A stretch of 64,000 bases of DNA from Klebsiella africana (GCF_020526085.1 NZ_CP084874.1:1736001-1800000), one strand, 5' to 3'. Counted from the first letter of the stretch, positions 52,481 to 62,217 are shown. Numbers and translations: made by a program. The notes: generated by a model from the letters alone, not told the origin.

Positions 52481-53323
52481 GCTGATGCCGAGGAAAATAC
52501 CAATGCCGGGCAAATCGAATGTCTGGATCAGCAGGCCGGCCGAGGCGTTGACCTGGCTGACAGTGACTTTGCCCTGCTGGATCAGCTCAGAAATGACGCC
52601 AAAGTAGGCGGTGCCCCCGGCAACGCACTTCACCAGCGCCGGCAGCACAAAGTTCTGCGGGATGTGCAGCCAGTTGAGAAGCGGCTTCAGCAACTGCTGC
52701 AGCAGGTCGATGGCCCCGGCGCCTTGCAGCAGCCCGACGATGGTTAACGACAGGATCAGCATTGGCACCGCGCCGAGCGCCAGGCGGATGGCGTCGGAGC
52801 CAGCGCTGTTGATCACCGCCAGAATACCCTGGCTGTTTTGCTCGGCGTTGGGTAGCGCTTCCGCGCGGGGATTCTCGGTAATCGATAAACGCCGACCGGT
52901 GACGTGCCAGGCCACTGCCGCCGCGCACAGGCCGCCAACCACGGAGATAACGATCGACGCCAGCCAGTGCAGACCAAAAGGGGTGAGGGGATAAAAGACG
53001 TTGCCTTGCCCCATAGCGAATACCATGGCCAGCGTGGCGGCCATTTGTCGGTCCGAGACGCCGCGTTTGTCCATAATCGACAGCGTGGCGAGCGGGGCGG
53101 CGAAGCTGACAAAGTTAATCTGGATCAGGGCGAAGGCGCTCATCCCGGTTAAGCCGAAGGGCTTCAGCAGCGGAGCCACCCAGCGAACAATCACATCGAG
53201 GATGCCGCGAACCTCAAGATATTTCATGATGATCAGCATAATCACCATGATCGGCAACAGCGTATACAACGCGACGTCAACGGACGATTTGCCCGCCGCC
53301 ATTATGATGCTTATGACATCCAT
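52391..53323 (-). CDS. Nucleoside-recognition (Gate) domain membrane protein
   Basis: A 310-residue membrane protein with about eight hydrophobic segments and two Gate-type halves (GLTGMSAFALIQINFVSFAA and CVAGGTAYFGVISEL). Similar proteins include spore-maturation SpmA/B relatives and YjiG/YjiH. Function is undefined; transport is likely. It overlaps the hydrolase gene by 90 bases at its 3' end. Confidence 0.75.
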   Translation of the reverse strand: MDVISIIMAAGKSSVDVALYTLLPIMVIMLIIMKYLEVRGILDVIVRWVAPLLKPFGLTGMSAFALIQINFVSFAAPLATLSIMDKRGVSDRQMAATLAMVFAMGQGNVFYPLTPFGLHWLASIVISVVGGLCAAAVAWHVTGRRLSITENPRAEALPNAEQNSQGILAVINSAGSDAIRLALGAVPMLILSLTIVGLLQGAGAIDLLQQLLKPLLNWLHIPQNFVLPALVKCVAGGTAYFGVISELIQQGKVTVSQVNASAGLLIQTFDLPGIGIFLGISSRFVRLFRFVVPAAIVGILLRTVLHLILF

Positions 53324-53441
53324 TTACTTTTTTACCACTCGCAAAGCTATTCGTTCGCGCCATCATAATCCCGTGGGAAAGGAAATGATATGCCGGGATG
53401 GCTGTGCAGGCCCGGCACCGCTGAGTGCCGGGCGGCGGGGC

Positions 53442-54419
53442 TTATCGACTGATATTGACCAGCGTCCGGCCGTGAATATTGTTGCTGAGGAAATCTGCGG
53501 CATACGCTGGCGCCTGCTCCAGCGTGATTTCAGTGGCCGCCTGCTGGTAGTAGCTCTCCGGCAGAAGCTGGGCCAGACGCTGCCAGATGGCGTCGCGTTC
53601 AGCGGTCGGCACCATCACCGAATCCACCCCCTGCAGACGCACGTTGCGCAGAATAAACGGCATCACGGTGGTCGGCAGGTCGAACCCTCCGGCCAGTCCG
53701 CAGGCGGCAACGCAGCCGCGGTATTGCGTTTGCGCCAGCACTTTGGCCAATACCGGGCCGCCAACGGTATCCACCGCGCCCGCCCATAGCTGTTTCTCTA
53801 GCGGACGGGTCTCCGCGAAGTCGCTGCGCGGCAGGATCGCGTCGGCACCCAGCTGGCGAAGGTAATCATGCGTCGATTCCCGGCCCGATACGGCCGTCAC
53901 CCGGTAGCCAAGGGCTTTCAGCAACACCACGGCGGTGCTGCCGACCCCGCCGCTGGCGCCGGTGACCAGGATATCCCCGCTTTCAGGGGTGACGCCTGCA
54001 CTGACGAGAGCATCAACGCACAGCATCGCGGTAAAGCCCGCGGTGCCGATGATCATCGCCTGGCGCGCGCTGAGCGTCTCCGGCAGGGCAACCAGCCAGT
54101 CGCCTTTGACGCTGGCTTCGGTGGCCAGGCCACCCCAGTGGTTTTCGCCCACGCCCCAGCCGGTAAGGATCACGGCCTGGCCAGGAACAAAGCGCGGATC
54201 GCGGCTTTCTTTCACCTGACCCGCAAAATCAATACCTGGCACCATCGGAAACTGACGGATAATTTTTCCTTTGCCGGTGATTGCCAGGGCGTCTTTATAG
54301 TTGAGACTCGACCAGTCGACGGCGACCCGTACATCGCCTTCGGCAAGGGCAGGCAGGTCGATCGCTTTGACGGCGGCTACGGTGCGGTTGTCAATCTGGT
54401 CCAGAACTAATGCTTTCAT
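53442..54419 (-). CDS. acuI: AcuI-type NADPH-dependent acryloyl-CoA reductase
   Basis: A 325-residue zinc-free MDR oxidoreductase closely resembling E. coli AcuI (YhdH), which reduces acryloyl-CoA to propionyl-CoA. Conserved: SSLNYKDALAITGKGKIIR, GVGENHWGGLA, the NADPH motif VTGASGGVGSTAVVLL, and ACGLAGGFDLPTTVMPFIL. It overlaps its upstream TetR gene by 4 bases. A second, chromosomal yhdH copy elsewhere is likely, so the symbol denotes the family. Confidence 0.85.
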   Translation of the reverse strand: MKALVLDQIDNRTVAAVKAIDLPALAEGDVRVAVDWSSLNYKDALAITGKGKIIRQFPMVPGIDFAGQVKESRDPRFVPGQAVILTGWGVGENHWGGLATEASVKGDWLVALPETLSARQAMIIGTAGFTAMLCVDALVSAGVTPESGDILVTGASGGVGSTAVVLLKALGYRVTAVSGRESTHDYLRQLGADAILPRSDFAETRPLEKQLWAGAVDTVGGPVLAKVLAQTQYRGCVAACGLAGGFDLPTTVMPFILRNVRLQGVDSVMVPTAERDAIWQRLAQLLPESYYQQAATEITLEQAPAYAADFLSNNIHGRTLVNISR

Positions 54420-55120
54420 GACAGAGTATTCCTCGTCGGAAGGGGGTTATCGGCGCTAGCGCCGTCCTGTGCAGGTGTTTTTGTTGTCATACTGTGCGTA
54501 AAGAATTCCCAGTACTGGTTTAGTGGGGCGGCGGACTGGACCAGCCTGGCGCGCATCACTGCGCCTTCCCAGCCGATCCAGAATACCTCCGCCAGCGCCT
54601 GCGGGGAGGCGTCGCTGGCGACGGCCCCGGCAGTCTGCGCCTCGTACAGACAGCGAGCCACTCGCGCCTCCCATGTCGACAGAATGGTTTTCAATCGCTG
54701 GTGAAACGCCTCAGGCAGTAGCGGCGCCTCCTGCAGAAGATTGCCCACCAGGCAGCCGCGGCGAAACTGGTATTTCTCCATTCCCTGGCCGGCATCACGC
54801 ACGAAGGCCGCCATTCGTTCCAGCGGTGGTACGGCGCTATTCAGCAGGAATTTATCTAATTTATGCGCAAAAAAGTCGCCATAGGCGGCAAGTACGGCCA
54901 GGCCAAAGGCCTCCTTGCTTTTGAAACAGTGATAAAACGATCCCTTGGGTATGGCGATGTTCTTGATGACGGCCTCGATCCCTGCTGCGAGATAGCCCGT
55001 TTCAGTTAGTACCTCAAGGCCTGAGCGTATCAGCGCCTGACGCGTATCGATAAACTGGCGATCAACCTTAGGTGGCCGACCGCGACGGGGTTTCAGACTG
55101 TCAGGGATATCGGGCTTCAT
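54416..55120 (-). CDS. TetR/AcrR-family regulator
   Basis: A 234-residue TetR regulator. The HTH occupies about residues 20-70 (VLTETGYLAAGIEAVIKNIA then IPKGSFYHCFKSKEAFGLAV); the C-terminal domain resembles the AcuR/YjdC type. Direct coupling to the reductase gene suggests autorepression and control of aldehyde- or acrylate-responsive detoxification. Confidence 0.87.
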   Translation of the reverse strand: MKPDIPDSLKPRRGRPPKVDRQFIDTRQALIRSGLEVLTETGYLAAGIEAVIKNIAIPKGSFYHCFKSKEAFGLAVLAAYGDFFAHKLDKFLLNSAVPPLERMAAFVRDAGQGMEKYQFRRGCLVGNLLQEAPLLPEAFHQRLKTILSTWEARVARCLYEAQTAGAVASDASPQALAEVFWIGWEGAVMRARLVQSAAPLNQYWEFFTHSMTTKTPAQDGASADNPLPTRNTLS

Positions 55121-55710
55121 TATTTAGACCGTATGGTTTAATTGTTTGTCAGGGTACGCCCAATCCAGGGGCAGGGCAAGCATTGCATGGAAGCGTAATC
55201 CTGGCTGACGAATCACCCACGTCAGGGGCGTTAACAATTATTAATCGCAAACAGATGATTTTCACTGCTGGTGGGGGCACAGAATATAAATCTGCCGAGG
55301 ATATTAGGCTGGTCATTATTATCCATATTCACAATGGGTAATAAGGGTTAATAATATCGGGAATATATAAATATGGGTTGCCGCAGCGGTTGAGACGTTT
55401 TGTCCTTATGAAGAGGCTAATGTGTGAAGTACCTGGCCAACAGGGTCATGAGGACTTTTCTCCCTGGAAGGCAGGCTGGCGATGATTTGCAGACGATGGC
55501 GCATTGACAAAACCGACATGATAAAACACATTGTCCTCCCTGATTCGGCTCTTGTTGCTAACTCAGTTTAAATAAAATCGCCGCCAGACAGTGAAGTCTG
55601 TCCTTTATTTTTCGGCGTCGGGATAAATACCCCGTTGCTGACTACCACCTGCGAAAAAGGAATAACAGCCTGATGTACAGAATTAATATTACCGCCAGAG
55701 GAGGGGATGA
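55121..55710. other. 590-base intergenic region
   Basis: No gene supported. It holds the TetR promoter at its left end and that of the antiporter at its right. A weak hairpin GACAG-TGAAGT-CTGTC followed by CTTTATTTTT (about 55589-55611) could be a leader terminator. The only long ORF (55072-55341) overlaps the TetR gene and lacks a protein-like composition. Confidence 0.5.
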
Positions 55711-57345
55711 ATGTCGCTAATTGCTATTGTGCTGGTCTTTATCATGGCCATTGTGGTGACCGTGTTCCTGTCTCATCTTCTGCCCGTTAAGGTGCCCCTG
55801 CCGCTGATCCAGATAGCCGCGGGCGCTGCGCTGGCCGCGTGTGGATTTCAGGTCGATTTTGATCCGCATATTTTTTTGCTGCTGTTTATCCCGCCGCTGC
55901 TTTTTCTCGATGGCTGGCGGATCCCCAAAGATGCGTTCTTCAGAGATATGAAGCCTATTCTGTCACTGGCGATAGGCCTGGTATTGGTGACGATCCTCGG
56001 CATTGGCCTGTTTATTCACTGGCTTATTCCGGCTATCACCGTGGCGGCGGGATTCGCGCTCGCGGCTATTTTGTCACCTACCGATCCGGTGGCGGTCTCG
56101 GCGATGACCGCCAGTTCGCCGCTTCCCTCGAGGATGGCGCATATTCTTGAAGGGGAGTCGTTGTTAAACGATGCTTCAGGCCTCGTCGCCTTTAATTTCG
56201 CCATCGCCGCAGTGCTGACCGGCAGCTTCTCGCCGGGAGATGCGGTGGTGAAATTTTTCCTGATGGCGGCCGGGGGGATCCTCAGTGGCCTTGTAGTGGT
56301 GTGGGTAACCGGCAAATGCAATAATTTCCTCGTGCGGCGCACCCGTGAGGAGCCCGCTATTCAGATCCTGATAAGCCTGCTTATTCCTTTTGTTGCTTAC
56401 CTGCTTGCCGAGGCGTTCCATGTTTCGGGGATCCTCGCTGCGGTAGCTGCCGGCATCGCGATGCACTATGAGCAGCTGTCGGGTCCCCGGCTCCCGGCGA
56501 CGCGCATGAAAAGCAGCGCGGTATGGAGCATGCTGCAGACCACCCTCAACGGGATGATTTTTCTCATGCTGGGCGAGCAGCTGCCGCGTATGCTGAGGAC
56601 GCTGCCGGCGGTAGCCAGCCAGGCGGGGGTCTCGTCTCCCTGGTATCTGCTGTTGTACGCGGTAGCTATTACCCTTGCGCTTGGTGTGATGCGTTTTGCC
56701 TGGGTGTGGCTGTCGATGACCCTAACGATTTTCCGTCGCAAACGCCGGGGTAAAGCCATCACCATTCGTCCGCGATTCAGCATCATGTCCGTGATGGCGC
56801 TGGCCGGGGTCAAAGGCTCTGTCACCCTCGCCGGTATCCTCACGCTACCGGTAATGCTGGCGGATGGGTCGCCGTTTCCTGGCCGCGAACTGCTGATCTT
56901 TCTCTCCATGGCGGTGATCCTGATGTCGCTCGTCGTGGCGGCGATTGGTCTGCCGTTCATGACCCGCTATCTTGCCGACGATTTACCCCATGACACCGGC
57001 AAGGAAGATATTGGCGCGGTGATGACCGAAGTGGCGATCAACCGCCTGAACGCGCTATTGGATGAGCCGCTGGACGATCCCAGTGAGGAAGCGCTGCGTG
57101 CCGATGCTGGCAATATGCTACTGGAAACGTACCAGCGGCGACTTCACTATAACGATAATGAAGAGGGGCAGGATGTCGGGCTGGAGCTGGCTAAACGCGC
57201 CAGACTGGAGAAATATATGCAAAGGGAGGTCATTGTCGCCCAGCGTCAGGAGCTGTTCCGCTTGCGGCGCGCGCATAACATCAGCGATACGACCTTTTAT
57301 GAGGTGCTGAGGGAGATTGATCTTAAAGAAGAGAGCTTGCGCTAG
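55711..57345 (+). CDS. CPA1-family Na+/H+ antiporter, YjcE-like
   Basis: A 544-residue cation:proton antiporter with about 12 membrane helices and a 130-residue cytoplasmic tail. The CPA1 hallmark SPTDPVAVSA (ion-binding Asp) and EGESLLNDASGLV are present. AGAGGAGGGG precedes the ATG. It resembles E. coli YjcE in length and tail. Substrate Na+ or K+. Confidence 0.87.
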   Translation: MSLIAIVLVFIMAIVVTVFLSHLLPVKVPLPLIQIAAGAALAACGFQVDFDPHIFLLLFIPPLLFLDGWRIPKDAFFRDMKPILSLAIGLVLVTILGIGLFIHWLIPAITVAAGFALAAILSPTDPVAVSAMTASSPLPSRMAHILEGESLLNDASGLVAFNFAIAAVLTGSFSPGDAVVKFFLMAAGGILSGLVVVWVTGKCNNFLVRRTREEPAIQILISLLIPFVAYLLAEAFHVSGILAAVAAGIAMHYEQLSGPRLPATRMKSSAVWSMLQTTLNGMIFLMLGEQLPRMLRTLPAVASQAGVSSPWYLLLYAVAITLALGVMRFAWVWLSMTLTIFRRKRRGKAITIRPRFSIMSVMALAGVKGSVTLAGILTLPVMLADGSPFPGRELLIFLSMAVILMSLVVAAIGLPFMTRYLADDLPHDTGKEDIGAVMTEVAINRLNALLDEPLDDPSEEALRADAGNMLLETYQRRLHYNDNEEGQDVGLELAKRARLEKYMQREVIVAQRQELFRLRRAHNISDTTFYEVLREIDLKEESLR

Positions 57346-57405
57346 AGCCGCAATCGCCGGGAGGTGGGTCGTTCGCCTTCCGGCAAACGTGCTGCGCTGA
57401 AAAGC

Positions 57406-57434
57406 AAAAAGCCTGCTCGAAAGCAGGCTTTTTT
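57406..57434 (-). terminator. tRNA-Asn terminator
   Basis: AAAAAGCCTGCT-CGAA-AGCAGGCTTTTTT, the same palindrome as beside the other tRNA-Asn genes; bidirectional with the antiporter gene. Confidence 0.9.
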
Positions 57435-57439
57435 AAATT

Positions 57440-57515
57440 TGGCTCCTCTGACTGGACTCGAACCAGTGACATACGGATTAACAGTCCGCCGTTCTACCGA
57501 CTGAACTACAGAGGA
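57440..57515 (-). tRNA. tRNA-Asn (GTT)
   Basis: Third identical 76-base copy, minus strand, anticodon GTT with encoded CCA. No element debris is visible on its 3' side. Confidence 0.98.
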
Positions 57516-57639
57516 ATCGTGTGAACGGGGCGCATATTAACGATGCCGGACTGCCTTGTCAAAGCCTGATTTAAAGAATCGCGTTCGACTGCTGACTATT
57601 TCAGCAACTCCCTTTGGTTCGTTGTTTTTTTTACCTCTT

Positions 57640-57656
57640 TGCACCGTTGCGGTGCA
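57640..57656. promoter_or_regulatory. NtrC enhancer site upstream of nac
   Basis: TGCACCGTTGCGGTGCA, a perfect palindrome matching the NtrC consensus TGCACC-N5-GGTGCA (extended to TTTGCACC/GGTGCAAA). Its centre lies about 150 bases before the predicted start point, normal for a sigma-54 enhancer. Confidence 0.92.
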
Positions 57657-57773
57657 AATATACCTCTAATGGGGCATACCACAATCTGCTTACCGGGCAA
57701 ATAAAACCCGGATTGTTATCACTATCCCTTATAACACGGCCTGTGGCGGGCAACAGCGGTGGAAATGCAAAGC

Positions 57774-57789
57774 TGGCAAGCAAATTGCA
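57774..57789 (+). promoter_or_regulatory. Sigma-54 promoter of nac
   Basis: TGGCAAGCAAATTGCA has GG and GC exactly 10 bases apart (-24/-12 elements). Start point expected near 57800, about 46 bases before the nac ATG. The 57516-57773 stretch otherwise contains only the NtrC site. Confidence 0.93.
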
Positions 57790-57845
57790 AAACTTCTTGC
57801 ATCACACTCCCAGCGTTGACGCTGGCGTTCCTTACAGGAGGCAAA

Positions 57846-58763
57846 ATGAACTTAAGACGACTGAAATATTTTGTGAAAATCGTCGATATCGGCAGTCTGA
57901 CCCAGGCCGCTGAAGTCTTGCACATCGCCCAACCGGCCCTCAGCCAGCAGGTCGCGACCCTGGAAGGTGAAATGGACCAGCAGTTGCTGATACGCACCAA
58001 GCGAGGGGTCACGCCAACGGAAGCTGGTAAAATTTTGTATACCCATGCGCGGACCATTCTGCGCCAGTGCGAGCAGGCGCAGCTGGCGGTCAATAACGTC
58101 GGCCAGACGCTGCGTGGCCAGGTCTCGATCGGCCTGGCGCCGGGCACGGCGGCCTCCGCCATTACCATGCCGTTGCTGCAGACGGTGCGCAATGAGCTGC
58201 CCGAGGTGATGGTCTATCTGCAGGAGAGCAGCGGCACAGCGCTGAATGACAAGCTGCTGGCGGGCCAGCTGGATATGGCGGTGCTGTATGAACGTTCGCC
58301 GGTGGCCGGCATTGTCAGTCAGCCGCTGCTGAAAGAAGATCTCTACCTGGTCGGTACCCGCGACTGCCCTGGGCAGAGCGTGGACCTCACGGCGGTAGCG
58401 GAGATGAACCTGTTCCTGCCGCGCGATTACAGCGCGGTGCGGGCGCGGGTGACTGAGGCATTCACCCTGCGTCGTTTGTCGGCGAAAATCATCGGCGAGA
58501 TCGAATCCATCACCACTCTGACCGCGGCTATCGCCAGCGGCATGGGAGCGACGGTTCTGCCGGAATCCGCTGCCCGCTCCCTGTGCGGCGCGGCAAACGG
58601 ATGGATGGCGCGGATCAGCACACCGTCTATGAGTCTTTCGCTGTCGTTAAATATGTCAGCACGCGGCAGCCTGTCGCCGCAGGCGCAGGCGGTGAAAGAG
58701 ATCCTGCTGTCGCTGGTGAGCCGACCCTCTCTCGAAAACCGTGAATTACAGCTGGTTAGTTAG
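57846..58763 (+). CDS. nac: Nitrogen assimilation control protein (LysR)
   Basis: A 305-residue LysR regulator that, without a small coinducer, couples the Ntr system to sigma-70 promoters (activates hut, put and ure; represses gdhA in Klebsiella). HTH at residues 1-60 (GSLTQAAEVLHIAQPALSQ). ATG 57846 follows CAGGAGG and gives the 305 residues known for Klebsiella Nac; 29 further in-frame codons upstream lie in the promoter leader. Nitrogen limitation control is written in the sigma-54 and NtrC sites. Confidence 0.96.
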   Translation: MNLRRLKYFVKIVDIGSLTQAAEVLHIAQPALSQQVATLEGEMDQQLLIRTKRGVTPTEAGKILYTHARTILRQCEQAQLAVNNVGQTLRGQVSIGLAPGTAASAITMPLLQTVRNELPEVMVYLQESSGTALNDKLLAGQLDMAVLYERSPVAGIVSQPLLKEDLYLVGTRDCPGQSVDLTAVAEMNLFLPRDYSAVRARVTEAFTLRRLSAKIIGEIESITTLTAAIASGMGATVLPESAARSLCGAANGWMARISTPSMSLSLSLNMSARGSLSPQAQAVKEILLSLVSRPSLENRELQLVS

Positions 58764-58869
58764 GGTATATTCTCTTAAGGAATAAGTTGCTGGTTTTTAT
58801 TATTTGTTACGTGGGACAACAGACTTTAACAATAGCAGACACGTTAAGTCCATTGGCCCGGAGGAAAGG

Positions 58870-59820
58870 GTGAACTTCCAGCAACTGAAAATTATCCGTG
58901 AGGCGGCCCGTCAGGATTACAACCTGACGGAAGTCGCGAATATGCTCTATACCTCGCAGTCAGGCGTCAGCCGCCATATCCGGGAACTGGAAGAGGAGCT
59001 GGGGATTGAGATCTTTATCCGTCGCGGTAAGCGCCTGTTAGGCATGACCGAGCCGGGTAAAGCGCTATTATCCATTGCCGAGCGCATCCTCAATGAAGCC
59101 AGCAACGTCCGGCGGCTGGCGGATCTCTTCACTAACGATGCGTCAGGCGTCTTAACCATCGCCACCACCCACACTCAGGCGCGCTACAGCCTGCCGCCGG
59201 TCATAAAAGCCTTCCGCGAATTGTTCTCCGATGTTCGCGTCGAACTGGTGCAGGGCACCCCACAGGAGATCGAAGCGCTGCTGCATAACGGCGGAGCGGA
59301 TATTGGTATCGCCAGCGAGCGCCTGAGCAACGACCCTACGCTGGCGGCTTTCCCCTGGTTCCGCTGGCATCACAGCCTGCTGGTGCCGAAGGATCACCCC
59401 CTGACCCAGGTTTCTCCCCTGACGCTGGAGGCGATTGCTCGCTGGCCGTTAATCACTTATCGCCAGGGGATCACGGGACGTTCGCGCATCGATGAAGCTT
59501 TTAATCGCAAGGGGTTGATGCCGGATATTGTGCTGAGCGCGCAGGATTCCGATGTGATCAAGACCTACGTCGAACTGGGTTTGGGCGTCGGGCTGGTCGC
59601 TGAGCAGTCCGGGGATGCCCGGGAAGCGGACACCTTTACGCGCCTCGATACCCGCCATCTGTTTGATGCCAATACCGTGTGGCTGGGGCTGAAGCGGGGC
59701 CAGCTCCAGCGCAATTATGTCTGGCGCTTTATCGAATTATGTAATGCCGGACTGTCGCTCGATGAGATCAAGCGCCAGGCGATGGAGCCAGAAGAGGCTG
59801 CTATCGACTATCAGATTTAA
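58870..59820 (+). CDS. cbl: Cbl, LysR regulator of sulfonate use
   Basis: A 316-residue CysB-like regulator that activates ssu and tau genes under sulfate starvation and responds to adenosine phosphosulfate. HTH: ARQDYNLTEVANMLYTSQSG. Ligand domain residues of the CysB/Cbl group follow (TTHTQARYSLPPVI, TYRQGITGRS). GTG 58870 follows GGAGGAAAG and matches E. coli Cbl; an ATG 66 bases upstream lacks a site. Downstream of nac as in E. coli. Confidence 0.95.
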   Translation: MNFQQLKIIREAARQDYNLTEVANMLYTSQSGVSRHIRELEEELGIEIFIRRGKRLLGMTEPGKALLSIAERILNEASNVRRLADLFTNDASGVLTIATTHTQARYSLPPVIKAFRELFSDVRVELVQGTPQEIEALLHNGGADIGIASERLSNDPTLAAFPWFRWHHSLLVPKDHPLTQVSPLTLEAIARWPLITYRQGITGRSRIDEAFNRKGLMPDIVLSAQDSDVIKTYVELGLGVGLVAEQSGDAREADTFTRLDTRHLFDANTVWLGLKRGQLQRNYVWRFIELCNAGLSLDEIKRQAMEPEEAAIDYQI

Positions 59821-59898
59821 GTCATGGCGGGTTAACGCGTCGGGTAGAGGAAATACCGCTATAATTCATACACGAGAGTCGCGACTGAGGAAGGGAAA

Positions 59899-60840
59899 AT
59901 GACGATGCGGCGTGTGAAATTACTCTGTTCGGCGCTGATGCTGCTCGCCAGCCATAGCGCACTGGCCGTCAGCTACCCGCTGCCGCCGGAGGGAAGCCGT
60001 CTGGTGGGCAGCACATTTACCATCGCCGTTCCGGAGAACAACACCCAACCGCTGGAAAGTTTTGCTGCCCAGTACGGCCAGGGGTTGAGCAATATGCTGG
60101 AGGCTAACCCCGACGTTGATGTTTATTTGCCACACTCCGGATCGACGCTGACTATTCCGCAACAGCTGATCCTGCCGGACACCGTGCGCGAAGGGATCGT
60201 CATCAATGTCGCCGAAATGCGCCTCTATTATTACCCACCGATGGGTAATAGCGTAGAAGTCCTGCCAATCGGCATTGGCCAGGCCGGACGCGAAACGCCA
60301 CGTAACTGGGTGACGGCGGTAGAGCGTAAGCAGGAGGGGCCGACCTGGGTACCGACCGCCAATACCCGGCGCGAGTATGCGAAAGAGGGCAAAACCCTGC
60401 CGGCGCTGGTGCCTCCTGGCCCTGATAATCCGATGGGGCTGTATGCGATCTACATTGGCCGACTGTATGCCATTCATGGTACCAATGCCAATTTTGGCAT
60501 CGGGTTACGCGTTAGTCAGGGATGCATCCGCCTGCGCAACGACGACATTAAATTCCTGTTTGATAACGTGCCGGTGGGGACGCGGGTCCAGCTGATTGAT
60601 CAACCGGTAAAATACACCGTGGAACCGGATGGTAGTCGCTGGCTGGAGGTACACGAGCCGCTGTCGCGCAACCGGGCGGAATTTGAATCCGACAGAAAAG
60701 TCCCCTTGCCGATGACGTCGGCGCTGCGTGACTTTACCCAAGGGTCGGGAGTGAGCCCTTCGCAGGTCGAGCAGACCCTGCAGCGCCGCTCCGGTATGCC
60801 GGTGAATATCAGCGCTGCAGCGGTGCAGGGAAGTTTGTAA
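59899..60840 (+). CDS. ldtA: L,D-transpeptidase LdtA (ErfK)
   Basis: A 313-residue periplasmic YkuD enzyme attaching Braun lipoprotein to peptidoglycan. Signal peptide about residues 1-24 ([15 protein letters not shown]), a LysM-like region at about 40-85 ([17 protein letters not shown]), then the catalytic domain with [11 protein letters not shown] and [11 protein letters not shown] (Cys near residue 210). Length and the C-terminal extension agree with E. coli ErfK. Confidence 0.93.
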   Translation: MTMRRVKLLCSALMLLASHSALAVSYPLPPEGSRLVGSTFTIAVPENNTQPLESFAAQYGQGLSNMLEANPDVDVYLPHSGSTLTIPQQLILPDTVREGIVINVAEMRLYYYPPMGNSVEVLPIGIGQAGRETPRNWVTAVERKQEGPTWVPTANTRREYAKEGKTLPALVPPGPDNPMGLYAIYIGRLYAIHGTNANFGIGLRVSQGCIRLRNDDIKFLFDNVPVGTRVQLIDQPVKYTVEPDGSRWLEVHEPLSRNRAEFESDRKVPLPMTSALRDFTQGSGVSPSQVEQTLQRRSGMPVNISAAAVQGSL

Positions 60841-60887
60841 GTCTCGAACGATGGCGGGCTGACCACCGTCTGCGGGACGCCATCTGT

Positions 60888-61898
60888 TTAGTTCGCTTCC
60901 ATAAAATCGGGTAACTCGGGGACAGGCAGCACGGAAAGCACTTTCAAACGCTGAAGCGTCCGGGATTGCGCGCGTTCAAGATGATCTTTCAGGCAGGCGG
61001 CCGCCAGCGCCCAGTTTCCTTTCAGCAACATGTCATACACCAGAGCGTGTTCTTCCAGCGTGGCGGTTTCTACCGGAATGGCCAGTAAATCATAGAAGAT
61101 ACGCGTGATGATGAAAGGGGACTGATGCTGGCGCAGGATCTGCATCATCAGCTTATTACCTGCCGGTTCTAGGCAGCGGATGTGAAGATCTTCTTCCAGT
61201 AACTCCAGTTCCGCGGCGGTCAATTGTCGACCTTTATAACCCTGCGTCTTTTGCAGCATGGACGCCAGCCACGCCGACGGAAGATGAGGGCCTGCCTTGC
61301 ACAGCGCTGCGGGTTCAAGGCTGGCGCGGATCTCGAAGTGATCGGCGATTTCGCGCGCGGTAAGCGGGCCGGTCAACCACTGTGAGTAAGGTTCTTTTTC
61401 TACCAGTCCCTTGTCGCGCAAACGCATCAGACTTTCACGGATCACCGAGCGGCTAACATTATAATATTGTGCCGCTTTTTGCTCATTTACCGAGTAACAG
61501 CCAAATACCATCGCTGTTGAGAGTACAACCTGCAGGTTTTCCAGCACCTTTTCACCACTGGTACGGGTATCCACCAGGGGCTGCTGCTCGTCAAGGCCGA
61601 AGAGCTCCCTGGTCAGAGCAAGGCGCAATGGCTCGACCTCTTCGTCAGGCTGCGCCACGATAAAACCACGCCCCTCGAAGCGGGTAATTAATCCTTCTTC
61701 ATGTAACAGACTGAGCGCCCGACGCACTGGCACCCGGCTGGTACCGAATAATTGTGCTAACGGACCTTCCAGAAGCACCAGCCCCTTTGGCACTCGCTGG
61801 GCAACCAGAATATGACGTAAAAACTGACGAATAACTTCATAGCGCGCAGCGGCGGTGTCTTCCGTTGCCGCATGCGAAGGGTTTGTCTGCATGACCAT
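60888..61898 (-). CDS. GntR-family regulator with two winged-helix domains
   Basis: A 336-residue regulator. Most GntR/FadR proteins have 220-260 residues and one winged helix; here a first HTH (PLAQLFGTSRVPVRRALSLL, about residues 45-65) is followed by a second (KAAQYYNVSRSVIRESLMRL, about 140-160) and then an FCD-type ligand domain with metal-binding His candidates. It is divergent from the amidase operon, its likely target. Confidence 0.82.
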   Translation of the reverse strand: MVMQTNPSHAATEDTAAARYEVIRQFLRHILVAQRVPKGLVLLEGPLAQLFGTSRVPVRRALSLLHEEGLITRFEGRGFIVAQPDEEVEPLRLALTRELFGLDEQQPLVDTRTSGEKVLENLQVVLSTAMVFGCYSVNEQKAAQYYNVSRSVIRESLMRLRDKGLVEKEPYSQWLTGPLTAREIADHFEIRASLEPAALCKAGPHLPSAWLASMLQKTQGYKGRQLTAAELELLEEDLHIRCLEPAGNKLMMQILRQHQSPFIITRIFYDLLAIPVETATLEEHALVYDMLLKGNWALAAACLKDHLERAQSRTLQRLKVLSVLPVPELPDFMEAN

Positions 61899-62217
61899 AT
61901 GTTCGATCCTTACCTCATCAAACTTACCTTATCACATCCTGAGCAGTGGCATACCAACGCCCATCATTGGCACCGCGCTGGTGCAGGCTGCCCATTAATG
62001 GATCATCACATACAATGTACATTTAACGCACCCGCTCATGACGTTCCCTTCTTCCTGTTATCGCACTACTTCATCCGCTCATATCTTCTTGAAAATACAT
62101 AATTAAAACAAAATTAACACACAATGATCACATTTTAGACACTTTCATGTCATTGCTCTGGCACTTGTTTTGCTATGTTTAAATGGATTTTTATTTAAAT
62201 ATACATTTAAGGGTGAT
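61899..62217. promoter_or_regulatory. Divergent control region, GntR gene / amidase operon
   Basis: 319 bases, AT-rich on the right. TGTACATTTAA (62016-62026) and TATACATTTAA (62200-62210) repeat the same core, the second lying just before the ribosome site; these are candidate operators. No gene seen. Confidence 0.5.

Noticed and set aside
55072..55341. 89-codon ORF between the TetR and antiporter genes
   Set aside because: Overlaps the TetR gene on the other strand, no ribosome site and no protein-like pattern in the intergenic half.
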